Made by a program: the position numbers and the translations under genes
Assembly (NCBI GenBank): GCA_025935445.1
Contig: JAICVG010000045.1
Span: 1-7,447, forward strand
DNA length: 7,447 nt
Reading direction: 5' to 3'
Origin: Nitrososphaera sp.
GTDB lineage: Archaea > Thermoproteota > Nitrososphaeria > Nitrososphaerales > Nitrososphaeraceae
The notes under the pieces: generated by a model
The model's input: only the letters and a program-made list of their open reading frames with translations
The model's database searches: none
Told to the model about the DNA's origin: nothing
Part shown: positions 1-5,566 of the stretch, piece after piece
Layout: each line of letters starts with the position of its first letter
Numbering within the stretch: the first letter of the stretch is position 1

Positions 1-621
1 CCAAAAGTCAAACTGAGGCGACATCAAATATCCCTTTTGCAATTGCATGTGGCCAAGGCCAAGCACATGGCCTACTTCATGCACCGCGGAGTTCCTAAAT
101 GCATATGAGGGCAGGTTTATTTCGGTCTTGCCGTCGCCATGTAGTACAAGTGGCGAAAGATAGATTCGTAAATCAAAGTCGTTGTTCTCCTCCCCGCCGG
201 CGCCGGCCTTGAATGTCACAGATGTATATGCGCCTGTCTGTGCAGGATAATCTGGAAAATCGCTATATTTGTCATAAATGTATACCTTGATGTCACATGA
301 TTCAAGCTCTGCATCAGATTTGACAAACCTTGCAGTGATGTTCCACTCTTCTGGGTTCCCTGTGTATTCCTGCAGTGCCTGCCGCCACTTTTGCACGGAC
401 AGCTTTGTCCACACAAAGTATGCATTGTCAACTCCGTCTTCCTTGTATATGCAGCTCTCTATGTCGTCTTTATCCCAGCTGTGCCTTGTCATAGGAACAA
501 AAGTCTCTGTAAAGTCAGTCTGCTCAGAGTAATACTTTGCAGCCAATCCTGGCGAAAAATTAAATGCAATAAGAAGAAACGCTACTGCTGTCAGTGCAAG
601 AAGTGACAGTTTCTTGCACAT
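1..621 (-). CDS. Secreted matrixin-like zinc metalloprotease, C-terminus cut off by window edge
   Basis: Translating the minus strand from the ATG at 621-619 gives 207 open codons that reach the left edge in frame, so the gene is partial at its 3' end. Residues 1-28 look like a Sec signal peptide: a basic start (MCKK), a hydrophobic core, and a likely cleavage near PGLAA-KYY. The mature part is Trp/Tyr-rich with two cysteines (C57, C109) that could form a disulfide. Residues 181-191 read HEVGHVLGLGH, the metzincin zinc site with ligands H181, H185 and H191 and catalytic E182. M200 in LMSP fits the Met-turn below the zinc. This matches the matrixin (M10A-type) peptidases annotated in ammonia-oxidising archaea. 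It probably acts outside the cell or at the S-layer; the substrate is unknown. No cysteine-switch propeptide is visible. The start lies 3 bases after the P-II stop, without a Shine-Dalgarno, so translation may be coupled. Family is certain enough; specific function is not. Confidence 0.88.
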   Translation of the reverse strand, partial: MCKKLSLLALTAVAFLLIAFNFSPGLAAKYYSEQTDFTETFVPMTRHSWDKDDIESCIYKEDGVDNAYFVWTKLSVQKWRQALQEYTGNPEEWNITARFVKSDAELESCDIKVYIYDKYSDFPDYPAQTGAYTSVTFKAGAGGEENNDFDLRIYLSPLVLHGDGKTEINLPSYAFRNSAVHEVGHVLGLGHMQLQKGYLMSPQFDFW

Positions 622-624
622 TTT

Positions 625-966
625 TCAGACGACTACTTTTTCGTCCTTGTCCAGTGTAGCGATGTTGAATGCCTGCTCTATTGTTGACACAAATATCACG
701 CCGTCTCCGTGCTCACCGGTTCTTGCAGACTCGATGACTGCCTGCACCACTTTGTCTACCTGACCGTCTGGAAGTACTATCTCAAACTTCACTCTAGGTA
801 GTAGATCGTATGCTACTGGCTGACCTCTCCATTGCAAGTGGAGTTCGCGCTGCTTACTCCATCCTGATACTGTAGAAATTGTCATGCCCCCAATTTTCAT
901 CTGCCTGAGCTTTTCCTTCACGACAGGCATCCTTTCAGCCCTGATCATGGCTTCTACTTTCTTCAT
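625..966 (-). CDS. P-II family signal-transduction protein with divergent ligand-site residues
   Basis: The 113-residue protein has the usual P-II length and aligns without gaps to GlnB/GlnK from the MKKVEAMIR start through the T-loop (about 37-55), VKFEIV (59-64) and the B-loop TGEHGDG (83-89). P-II trimers sense ATP/ADP and 2-oxoglutarate and control ammonium transporters and nitrogen enzymes. Gln39, which contacts Mg/2-oxoglutarate in the family, is kept, as is R47-G48. The uridylylation tyrosine (Tyr51 in E. coli) is Val51, so that modification is excluded. Basic residues that hold nucleotide phosphates in bacterial P-II are replaced: K90 by Val, R101 by Asn, R103 by Ala. The fold is clear, but ligand binding may be altered. 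The start ATG at 966 sits about 30 bases from a TATA-like element, suggesting a leaderless message. The next gene is a secreted protease rather than amtB or glnA, so context does not identify its target. Confidence 0.93.
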   Translation of the reverse strand: MKKVEAMIRAERMPVVKEKLRQMKIGGMTISTVSGWSKQRELHLQWRGQPVAYDLLPRVKFEIVLPDGQVDKVVQAVIESARTGEHGDGVIFVSTIEQAFNIATLDKDEKVVV

Positions 967-990
967 CTATATAGCATTGAGTGTCATGTA

Positions 991-999
991 CCATAAATT
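991..999 (-). promoter_or_regulatory. TATA-like element for the P-II gene
   Basis: The minus strand reads CAATTTATGG here, centred about 30 bases before the P-II ATG. That is the spacing expected for an archaeal TATA box driving a leaderless transcript. It is a positional inference; no start-site data. Confidence 0.45.
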
Positions 1000-1033
1000 G
1001 TTATTGTTCTATAGTTATTTTTATTAAAAATGA

Positions 1034-1041
1034 TTTATAAA
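1034..1041 (+). promoter_or_regulatory. TATA box candidate for the PINA-type ATPase gene
   Basis: TTTATAAA is a near-ideal archaeal TATA box, centred about 27 bases before the TTG start at 1065, which would give an almost leaderless message. A second AT-rich block (TTTTATTAAAAA, about 1018-1029) lies upstream and would instead give a leader carrying the Shine-Dalgarno at 1053-1057. Confidence 0.5.
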
Positions 1042-1052
1042 TTGTCATAATA

Positions 1053-1057
1053 GAGGT
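1053..1057 (+). promoter_or_regulatory. Ribosome binding site supporting a TTG start
   Basis: GAGGT lies 7 bases before the TTG at 1065. There is no in-frame ATG close by that keeps the conserved first strand of the PIN domain (KKFVLDTS), so this site together with the protein alignment decides the TTG start. Confidence 0.55.
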
Positions 1058-1064
1058 AAGCCAT

Positions 1065-2897
1065 TTGAGAAATAAGAAATTCGTCCTTGATACTAGCATA
1101 ATCATAGACGGCGAAATAACAAAGATGCTTGAATTGGGTAATATAGAGCAAGAGAGCGACATTATTATCCCTCTTGCAGTTCTAGATGAGCTCCAGTCTC
1201 AGGCATCTATGAACAAAGAGCATGGCTTTGTAGGGCTTGAAGAGATAAAGAAAATGAGGGAGCTCTGTACTGCAAAAAACATCAGCCTCCGTTTTGTGGG
1301 TCAGCGGCCTGACCTTGATGACATCAGGCTTGCAAAGCATGGCAGGATAGACGCAATAATCAAAGATGTTGCGATGCACGAATCTGCCACGCTCATCACG
1401 GCGGACTATGTGCAGGCGCTGGTCGCAGAGGCGCAGGGCATCCAGGCAATGCATATTCGGACACCAACTAAGACGACTGACCTTGAATTTGAAAAATACT
1501 TTGATGACACGACAATGAGCGTCCACCTAAAGGAAGGAACATTTCCAATGGCAAAGAGAGGAAAGCCAGGTAACTTTCAGCTTGTCAAAATAAGCCAAGA
1601 AAAGAGCACCTATCATCAGCTGTTAAACATAACTAGGGAAGTATCTGAAGCGAGTAGGGTTACAGGCATGGGCTCTGTAGAAATAAGCAGGAGTGGTGCC
1701 ACCGTCCTTCAGTTTGGCAACTTCAGGATTGCAATAACAAGGCCGCCGTTTTCTGACGGACTAGAAGTGACAATAGTTAGACCAATCATTCGGCTTGAAC
1801 TTGAAGATTACAATCCAAGCAACAAACTGATGGAGCGGCTTTCCGGCAAGGCAGAGGGGATAGTAATAGCCGGTCCGCCGGGGTCTGGTAAGAGTACGCT
1901 TGCAAGCAGTATTGCACAATTCTATACCAAACGAGGCAAGATAGTCAAGACCTTTGAATCACCGCGTGACCTACAGGTGCCTGATGAAGTGACGCAGTAT
2001 GGTCCCCTTGAGGGCAGCTTTGAAAAAGCAGTGGATATTTTGCTCTTAGTAAGGCCCGACTATACCATTTTTGATGAAGTAAGAAGGGCGCAAGACTTTG
2101 AAGTATTTGCAGACATGAGGCTTGCCGGTGTAGGTATGGTGGGTGTAGTGCATGCAAGCAGCCCGCTTGACGCAATCCAGCGCTTCATGGGCCGAGTCGA
2201 GCTTGGCATGGTTCCTCATATCTTGGACACAATAATCTTTGTGCGGGAGGGCAGTATAAAGAAGGTCTATGAATTGACCCTGACTGTCAAGGTGCCAAGC
2301 GGCATGACAGAGGCGGACCTTGCAAGGCCTTTGGTTGAAGTACGCGACTTTGAGTCAGGCATAATAGAATACGAAATCTACACGTTTGGAGATGAAAACG
2401 TCGTAGTGCCAGTGTCGAAGCTGGCCAAGGGCGGACAGATAGAAAGTGGCGTTCACAAGCTGGCTCAGTCCAAGATAATGGACGTTGTGCGCAGGTTTGA
2501 TCCAAGCGCCGAAGTAAACATTATTTCCGATAACAAGGTGCAGGTAAGGGTCAGCAAGGAAGCGGCACCTAGGGTAATAGGCAAAGGCGGCTCCACCGTT
2601 TCTGAGTTGGAGGAAATGCTGGGTATCAAGATAGACGTTGAAGCCAAGACTCCTACTCTAGGCAAAGAAATTGAGTTTGATATAAGCGAAACGGGCTCCT
2701 CCATTAATATTCTAGTCGATGACGGTGTTATCGGTCATACGGTCAATGTGTATGTCGAAGATGAGTACGTTTTGAGCAGCCAGGTAGGCAAGAAGGCTAG
2801 AGTAAAGATAGATAAGCGAAGTGAATCTGGAAAGAAGATCCTGAACGCAATAATTGCAGGACAAGAAGAGATCAAGGTATTCATTAGCAAGCGTTAG
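1065..2897 (+). CDS. PINA-type protein: PIN nuclease domain, PilT/VirB11-like ATPase, KH domain
   Basis: The 610-residue protein has the domain order of archaeal COG1855. The PIN domain is residues 1 to about 135, with acidic residues D9, D41/E42, D96 and D114 that would bind metal. A central RecA-like ATPase of the secretion-ATPase family follows, with Walker A GPPGSGKST (270-278, K276) and Walker B YTIFDE (333-338, D337/E338). A KH domain lies near 485-525 with the GxxG loop IGKGG (505-509). A basic C-terminal tail (about 555-610) ends the protein. In Sulfolobus the homologue PINA is a hexameric ATPase that moves Holliday junctions and works with Hjc and Hjm. The same role in recombination and fork repair is inferred here by family; RNA binding through KH is an alternative. 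The start is TTG. The 3' end overlaps the convergent repressor gene by 4 bases. No defect in any key motif is seen. Confidence 0.93.
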   Translation: MRNKKFVLDTSIIIDGEITKMLELGNIEQESDIIIPLAVLDELQSQASMNKEHGFVGLEEIKKMRELCTAKNISLRFVGQRPDLDDIRLAKHGRIDAIIKDVAMHESATLITADYVQALVAEAQGIQAMHIRTPTKTTDLEFEKYFDDTTMSVHLKEGTFPMAKRGKPGNFQLVKISQEKSTYHQLLNITREVSEASRVTGMGSVEISRSGATVLQFGNFRIAITRPPFSDGLEVTIVRPIIRLELEDYNPSNKLMERLSGKAEGIVIAGPPGSGKSTLASSIAQFYTKRGKIVKTFESPRDLQVPDEVTQYGPLEGSFEKAVDILLLVRPDYTIFDEVRRAQDFEVFADMRLAGVGMVGVVHASSPLDAIQRFMGRVELGMVPHILDTIIFVREGSIKKVYELTLTVKVPSGMTEADLARPLVEVRDFESGIIEYEIYTFGDENVVVPVSKLAKGGQIESGVHKLAQSKIMDVVRRFDPSAEVNIISDNKVQVRVSKEAAPRVIGKGGSTVSELEEMLGIKIDVEAKTPTLGKEIEFDISETGSSINILVDDGVIGHTVNVYVEDEYVLSSQVGKKARVKIDKRSESGKKILNAIIAGQEEIKVFISKR

Positions 2898-3394
2898 CCA
2901 ATACCTTTGATTCCATGGCTCTTGACGAGCCTGATGAATTCTTCAAGTTTTTTGAGGGTCTCCGGATGCAGATGGTGCTCGATACCCTCGGCGTCTCGGT
3001 TGGCGGTGTCTTCATCTACTCCAATCATCTTGAGAAAGTCAGCTAAAATACCATGTCTGTCATGCATATTCTTTGCAACAGCCACTCCAGATTCTGTGAG
3101 GCTTATACCGCGGTATCTCTCGTAGTTTATATGACCGCTCTCATTCAGCCTTTGAAGCATTTTGGTCACGCTGGGTGAGCTGACGTTGAGGTAATCAGAG
3201 ATATCAACTGTAGTGGCATAGCCCTTCTGGGTTATCAACTCATAAATGACTTCAAGGTAATCCTCCATGCGGGTTGTCCTGCCAATCTTCTGAGCGTTGT
3301 GGGCATCACGTATGAACTCGAGGCGATTCCCCCCGCCGCCGCCGCCACCCGTCATATCGTCGGCCTTGTCCTTGAATTTCCTTGTCAATTGCAT
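2894..3394 (-). CDS. mntR: MntR/DtxR-family metal-dependent transcriptional repressor
   Basis: The 166-residue protein has a winged helix-turn-helix (about 43-105, with recognition helix SSPSVTKMLQRL) followed by a short dimerisation and metal domain, without the C-terminal SH3-like domain of longer DtxR proteins. All six metal ligands known from B. subtilis MntR can be aligned: D45 and E48 in RMEDYLEVIY, H114 in DRHGIL, and E136, E139 and H140 in AEGIEHH. That points to Mn(II), with Fe(II) possible, as co-repressor controlling metal uptake. Residues 1-42 are an extra tail with seven consecutive glycines (16-22) absent from classic MntR. The annotated ATG at 3394 has GGAG three bases upstream. 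M14 (ATG at 3355) and M43 are alternative starts, and M43 would still retain the conserved domain. No transporter gene adjoins it. It is divergent from the sulfurtransferase across 62 bases, so it may regulate itself and possibly that gene. Confidence 0.9.
   Translation of the reverse strand: MQLTRKFKDKADDMTGGGGGGGNRLEFIRDAHNAQKIGRTTRMEDYLEVIYELITQKGYATTVDISDYLNVSSPSVTKMLQRLNESGHINYERYRGISLTESGVAVAKNMHDRHGILADFLKMIGVDEDTANRDAEGIEHHLHPETLKKLEEFIRLVKSHGIKGIG
3329..3350 (-). repeat. G-run plus GGC triplet tract encoding polyglycine
   Basis: On the minus strand four GGC codons run into a six-G stretch within the codons for residues 16-22 of the MntR-like protein. The tract is a simple repeat of the kind prone to slippage or to assembly error. 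It lies outside the conserved domain. Confidence 0.75.
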
Positions 3395-3406
3395 TATCTC
3401 CGCAAC

Positions 3407-3431
3407 TTATATAACAATAAATACTATATAG
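3407..3431. promoter_or_regulatory. Divergent promoter core with two self-complementary TATA-like octamers
   Basis: TTATATAA (3407-3414) and CTATATAG (3424-3431) are each perfect palindromes, 17 bases apart centre to centre. The right octamer is centred about 30 bases before the sulfurtransferase TTG (3457) and about 34 before the repressor ATG (3394), so one box could serve both directions. The left octamer is too close to the repressor start to be its TATA box and may instead be an operator or an AT-rich coincidence. Which gene each drives is inferred from spacing only. Confidence 0.5.
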
Positions 3432-3456
3432 CACTGTTAAAAAATCTTACAGCGTA

Positions 3457-4269
3457 TTGAACTTCGCTATATCGACTTCGCAGCTCCACTCTATGCTTGA
3501 AGACAGAAACCTTCTCATAGTAGATACTAGGCCATTCTCAAGCTATGGGGAGTCACACATACCAAGCGCAGTCAACATTGACCTCGTGCAATTTCACTGG
3601 ATCGATACCTCAAAGTCAGGCATCGTACAATTCAACAAACAAAGCAAACTTTTACTCTCAAACATTGGAGTTTCAAAAGATAAGTTTGTTGTCTTCTATG
3701 ATGATGTCTCGGGTATATCCGCCGCAAGGGGCGTCTGGCTCTTACTTTATTTTTCCCATAAGAAAGTCGCAATGCTAGACGGAGGACTTAAGAAGTGGAA
3801 GGCAGAAGGGTACAAGACGGAGACTAAGACCAACCCATTTGTGCATTCAAATTTCAATGGAGAACCAAACCCCAAGGTTCTTGCCGACTTTGTCCACATA
3901 AACTCAGTTCTCAAGAGCAAAAGGTCATTCATAATTGATGCTCGCTCAAAAGAGGAGTACGATGGCTCAGCGATCAGGGCAGCGCATGCTGGTCACATTC
4001 CTACTGCAACCAATATTGACTGGAATGATAACCTAGATCATGGAGGTGGTGGTGTTTTCAAGAGTCATGACAAGCTGGAGCAGATCTATAGTAACATTCC
4101 AAAGGATGCCGAAGTGATAATGTACTGCCAAGGGGGCTACCGCGCCGCAAATAGTTTCGTTGTGCTCAAGATGCTTGGTTACAAGAATGTGCGAATGTAC
4201 CTTGGCTCTTGGGGCGAGTGGGGCAACAGACTGGACCTGCCAGTAGAAAAAATGGCTAGTGGTAAATAA
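3457..4269 (+). CDS. Two-domain rhodanese-type sulfurtransferase (thiosulfate/mercaptopyruvate type)
   Basis: The 270-residue protein is a tandem rhodanese. The N-terminal domain (about 5-120) shows VDTRPFSSYGESHIPSAVNID and DGGLKKWKAEG but has Asp (D82 in YDDVSG) where a catalytic cysteine would be, so it is structural. The C-terminal domain (about 140-265) has IDARSKEEY, the substrate-approach motif GHIPTATNIDW, and the active loop CQGGYRA with C224, the only cysteine in the protein. It would form a persulfide and pass sulfur from thiosulfate or 3-mercaptopyruvate to an acceptor. The loop is neither the CRKGVT of mammalian rhodanese nor the CGSGVT of SseA, so the donor cannot be read from it. 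The TTG at 3457 is chosen because the first ATG (codon 13) would drop the conserved leading helix. The 3' end overlaps the convergent SIS gene by 14 bases. No signal peptide is present, so it is cytoplasmic. Confidence 0.9.
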   Translation: MNFAISTSQLHSMLEDRNLLIVDTRPFSSYGESHIPSAVNIDLVQFHWIDTSKSGIVQFNKQSKLLLSNIGVSKDKFVVFYDDVSGISAARGVWLLLYFSHKKVAMLDGGLKKWKAEGYKTETKTNPFVHSNFNGEPNPKVLADFVHINSVLKSKRSFIIDARSKEEYDGSAIRAAHAGHIPTATNIDWNDNLDHGGGGVFKSHDKLEQIYSNIPKDAEVIMYCQGGYRAANSFVVLKMLGYKNVRMYLGSWGEWGNRLDLPVEKMASGK

Positions 4270-5206
4270 AATCTGAGCTTACTTTGAGCAGTTTCTCGTT
4301 CCTTAGAAAATAGCAGCTGGTCAGGCTGTATTTTTGTGCCAGTTTGAGCACAAACAGCTGTATAAAAAACGTGGCTTGTAGCAGCAATTCAATTCCTGTG
4401 GGTTTGAATCCAACATGCACTGAAGCGAAGCCTTCTTCATTCAATCTTTTGCTTAACTTGCTGCTGTTGTCGTCATCATCATCATCTTCTCCTCCTAACA
4501 CTATTGCCTGATCGGTCTCTTTGATACTAAATAATGGAGAATGGCAAAACTCTTCAGTGGGATAGGCCATGGCTTTTGCACCAAATACTTCATTAAACTT
4601 GAGTGCGCCATACATGGCAATTGCATGCAGCTGACTATTGCCAAGTATGAAATAGCTTGTACTACTACTATTGCTTTTGTCATCAATTTTGCTGATTGCT
4701 TGCTTTGCTTGATTTTCAGCACGGTTGTACATTTTTCTAAGATTGGATGGTAGCTGTAGCTCTGTAGAAAGTGAGATGCATTTGATCATGCTGGTTGTAA
4801 AGCTGATAGTTCCAGCAGTAGTGATACCTGTGTTTTTATACTTCAGCTCAATTGTCTGATCGCATGATTTTGCCAGCCTGCTTGATGACCTTGCAGTAAG
4901 AGCAGAAATAGTACCGACTCCGTGTTTTTTGGCAATTTTGGCTGCAAGAATATTCGCCTGGGTATTGCCTGAAATAGAAACAACAAACAAATTGCGCCTT
5001 TTTACCAATAAAGGATTCTTGATTATATCGATAGGGGAGCAGCAAATCGCGCGGCTACCAGAAAAATATTGTGCTGCTAGTCCAGCAATGTAGGAGTCGC
5101 CTGAGCCAACAAACAAGCAGTTACTGACAGGCGATGATAGGTCAAGTTTGTGGAGGTCTTGAACTTGATATTCTATTTCTGATTGCATAGCCTCTATGGC
5201 GTTCAT
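4256..5206 (-). CDS. Two-SIS-domain sugar-phosphate isomerase/deaminase-like protein
   Basis: The 316-residue protein resembles the isomerase half of GlmS and lacks the N-terminal glutaminase domain. SIS domain 1 (about 25-150) shows FVGSGDSY (32-39) and VVSISGNTQ (75-83), the place of the GlmS phosphate loop SQSGET. SIS domain 2 (about 180-305) has LGNSQLHAIAMYGALKFNEV and PTEEFCHSPL (216-225). E219 aligns with the catalytic glutamate of GlmS (AGELKHGPL) and H222 with its histidine. The tail RNEKLLKV (302-309) recalls the C-terminal RNLAKSV of GlmS that supplies a catalytic lysine. Candidate activities are glucosamine-6-phosphate deaminase, as for the archaeal SIS-type GlmD, or another ketose/aldose phosphate isomerase. 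The substrate cannot be decided from sequence. An oddity is a run of six aspartates (241-246) between strands of domain 2. The ATG at 5206 lies about 27 bases from a TATA box, fitting a leaderless message. Confidence 0.82.
   Translation of the reverse strand: MNAIEAMQSEIEYQVQDLHKLDLSSPVSNCLFVGSGDSYIAGLAAQYFSGSRAICCSPIDIIKNPLLVKRRNLFVVSISGNTQANILAAKIAKKHGVGTISALTARSSSRLAKSCDQTIELKYKNTGITTAGTISFTTSMIKCISLSTELQLPSNLRKMYNRAENQAKQAISKIDDKSNSSSTSYFILGNSQLHAIAMYGALKFNEVFGAKAMAYPTEEFCHSPLFSIKETDQAIVLGGEDDDDDDNSSKLSKRLNEEGFASVHVGFKPTGIELLLQATFFIQLFVLKLAQKYSLTSCYFLRNEKLLKVSSDFIYH
4470..4487 (-). repeat. GAT/GAC triplet repeat encoding six aspartates
   Basis: Six consecutive Asp codons (four GAT, two GAC) lie within the second SIS domain. 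With the flanking GGA/GAA codons they form a purine-rich, low-complexity tract, probably a surface loop between core strands. Confidence 0.75.
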
Positions 5207-5228
5207 ATCATCAGAAAAATCAAACGGT

Positions 5229-5237
5229 CTTTAAAAG
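5229..5237 (-). promoter_or_regulatory. TATA box for the SIS-domain gene
   Basis: The minus strand reads CTTTTAAAG, centred 27 bases before the ATG at 5206. That is the standard spacing for a leaderless archaeal transcript. It lies in an 85-base gap whose remainder is a polypurine stretch on this strand (5258-5293) with no gene in it. Confidence 0.6.
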
Positions 5238-5291
5238 TTTGAAAGGTTACTTAGTTGTTAGTTCTTTTCTTCTTATTCATCTTTTCTTCTT

Positions 5292-5534
5292 CTATTGTCC
5301 TTGCGCTTCAATTACAATCATAGTCAATGTCGAACGCACTTTGTCTATTCTTCTGACATGCCAAGTTATTGTTTCTCTTAGTTTATCCATAGAATCTGAG
5401 CTTATTCTAGCAATTATGTCGTAAACGCCATATACACCTGATACTTCAACGGTTTCCGGCAATTTTCTTATTTCTCGAATTATTTCCTCTTCAGAACCCA
5501 AGTCGCAATTGATAAGGACGTATGCTGTTGGCAT
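5292..5534 (-). CDS. Stand-alone Lrp/AsnC RAM (ligand-binding) domain protein
   Basis: The 80-residue protein is a complete RAM/AsnC_trans_reg domain (beta-alpha-beta-beta-alpha-beta) with no DNA-binding helix-turn-helix. The typical signature is present: AYVLINCDLGSEEEI at the start, VSGVYGVYDIIARI (31-44) in the middle with the ligand-site glycines, and RIDKVRSTLTMIV at the end. Such small proteins are common in archaea. They form dimers or octamers and are thought to bind amino acids, and may modulate full-length Lrp proteins by mixed assembly. The ligand and partner here are unknown. The ATG at 5534 sits 28 bases from a TATA-like element that overlaps the stop codon of the methyltransferase, so it is probably transcribed separately. 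No nearby amino-acid gene gives a clue to the ligand. Confidence 0.88.
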   Translation of the reverse strand: MPTAYVLINCDLGSEEEIIREIRKLPETVEVSGVYGVYDIIARISSDSMDKLRETITWHVRRIDKVRSTLTMIVIEAQGQ

Positions 5535-5556
5535 GGATATGTTTGATTTGGTTGCA

Positions 5557-5566
5557 TTATTAAAAT
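5557..5566 (-). promoter_or_regulatory. TATA box for the RAM gene, overlapping the methyltransferase stop
   Basis: The minus strand reads ATTTTAATAA, centred about 28 bases before the RAM ATG (5534). It contains the methyltransferase TAA stop (5562-5560). Spacing supports a leaderless start. Confidence 0.55.

Noticed and set aside
278..606. Plus-strand open frames opposite the left-hand gene
   Set aside because: They lie antisense to the metalloprotease, which has a signal peptide and an intact zinc motif. Their translations are Cys/Ser-rich and resemble nothing.
1182..2704. Several minus-strand open frames within the PINA gene
   Set aside because: They are frame shadows of a 610-residue protein with intact PIN, Walker and KH motifs, and show no ribosome site or promoter of their own.
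5258..5293. Polypyrimidine tract as a terminator or repeat array
   Set aside because: It is T-rich only on the plus strand, while the neighbouring genes are on the minus strand. There is no regular repeat unit, so it is probably just skewed spacer.
5239..5424. Hydrophobic 61-residue plus-strand frame, possible small membrane protein
   Set aside because: It mostly overlaps the well-supported RAM gene antisense, and its hydrophobicity comes from the T-rich tract opposite a polypurine spacer. No TATA box or ribosome site fits its start.
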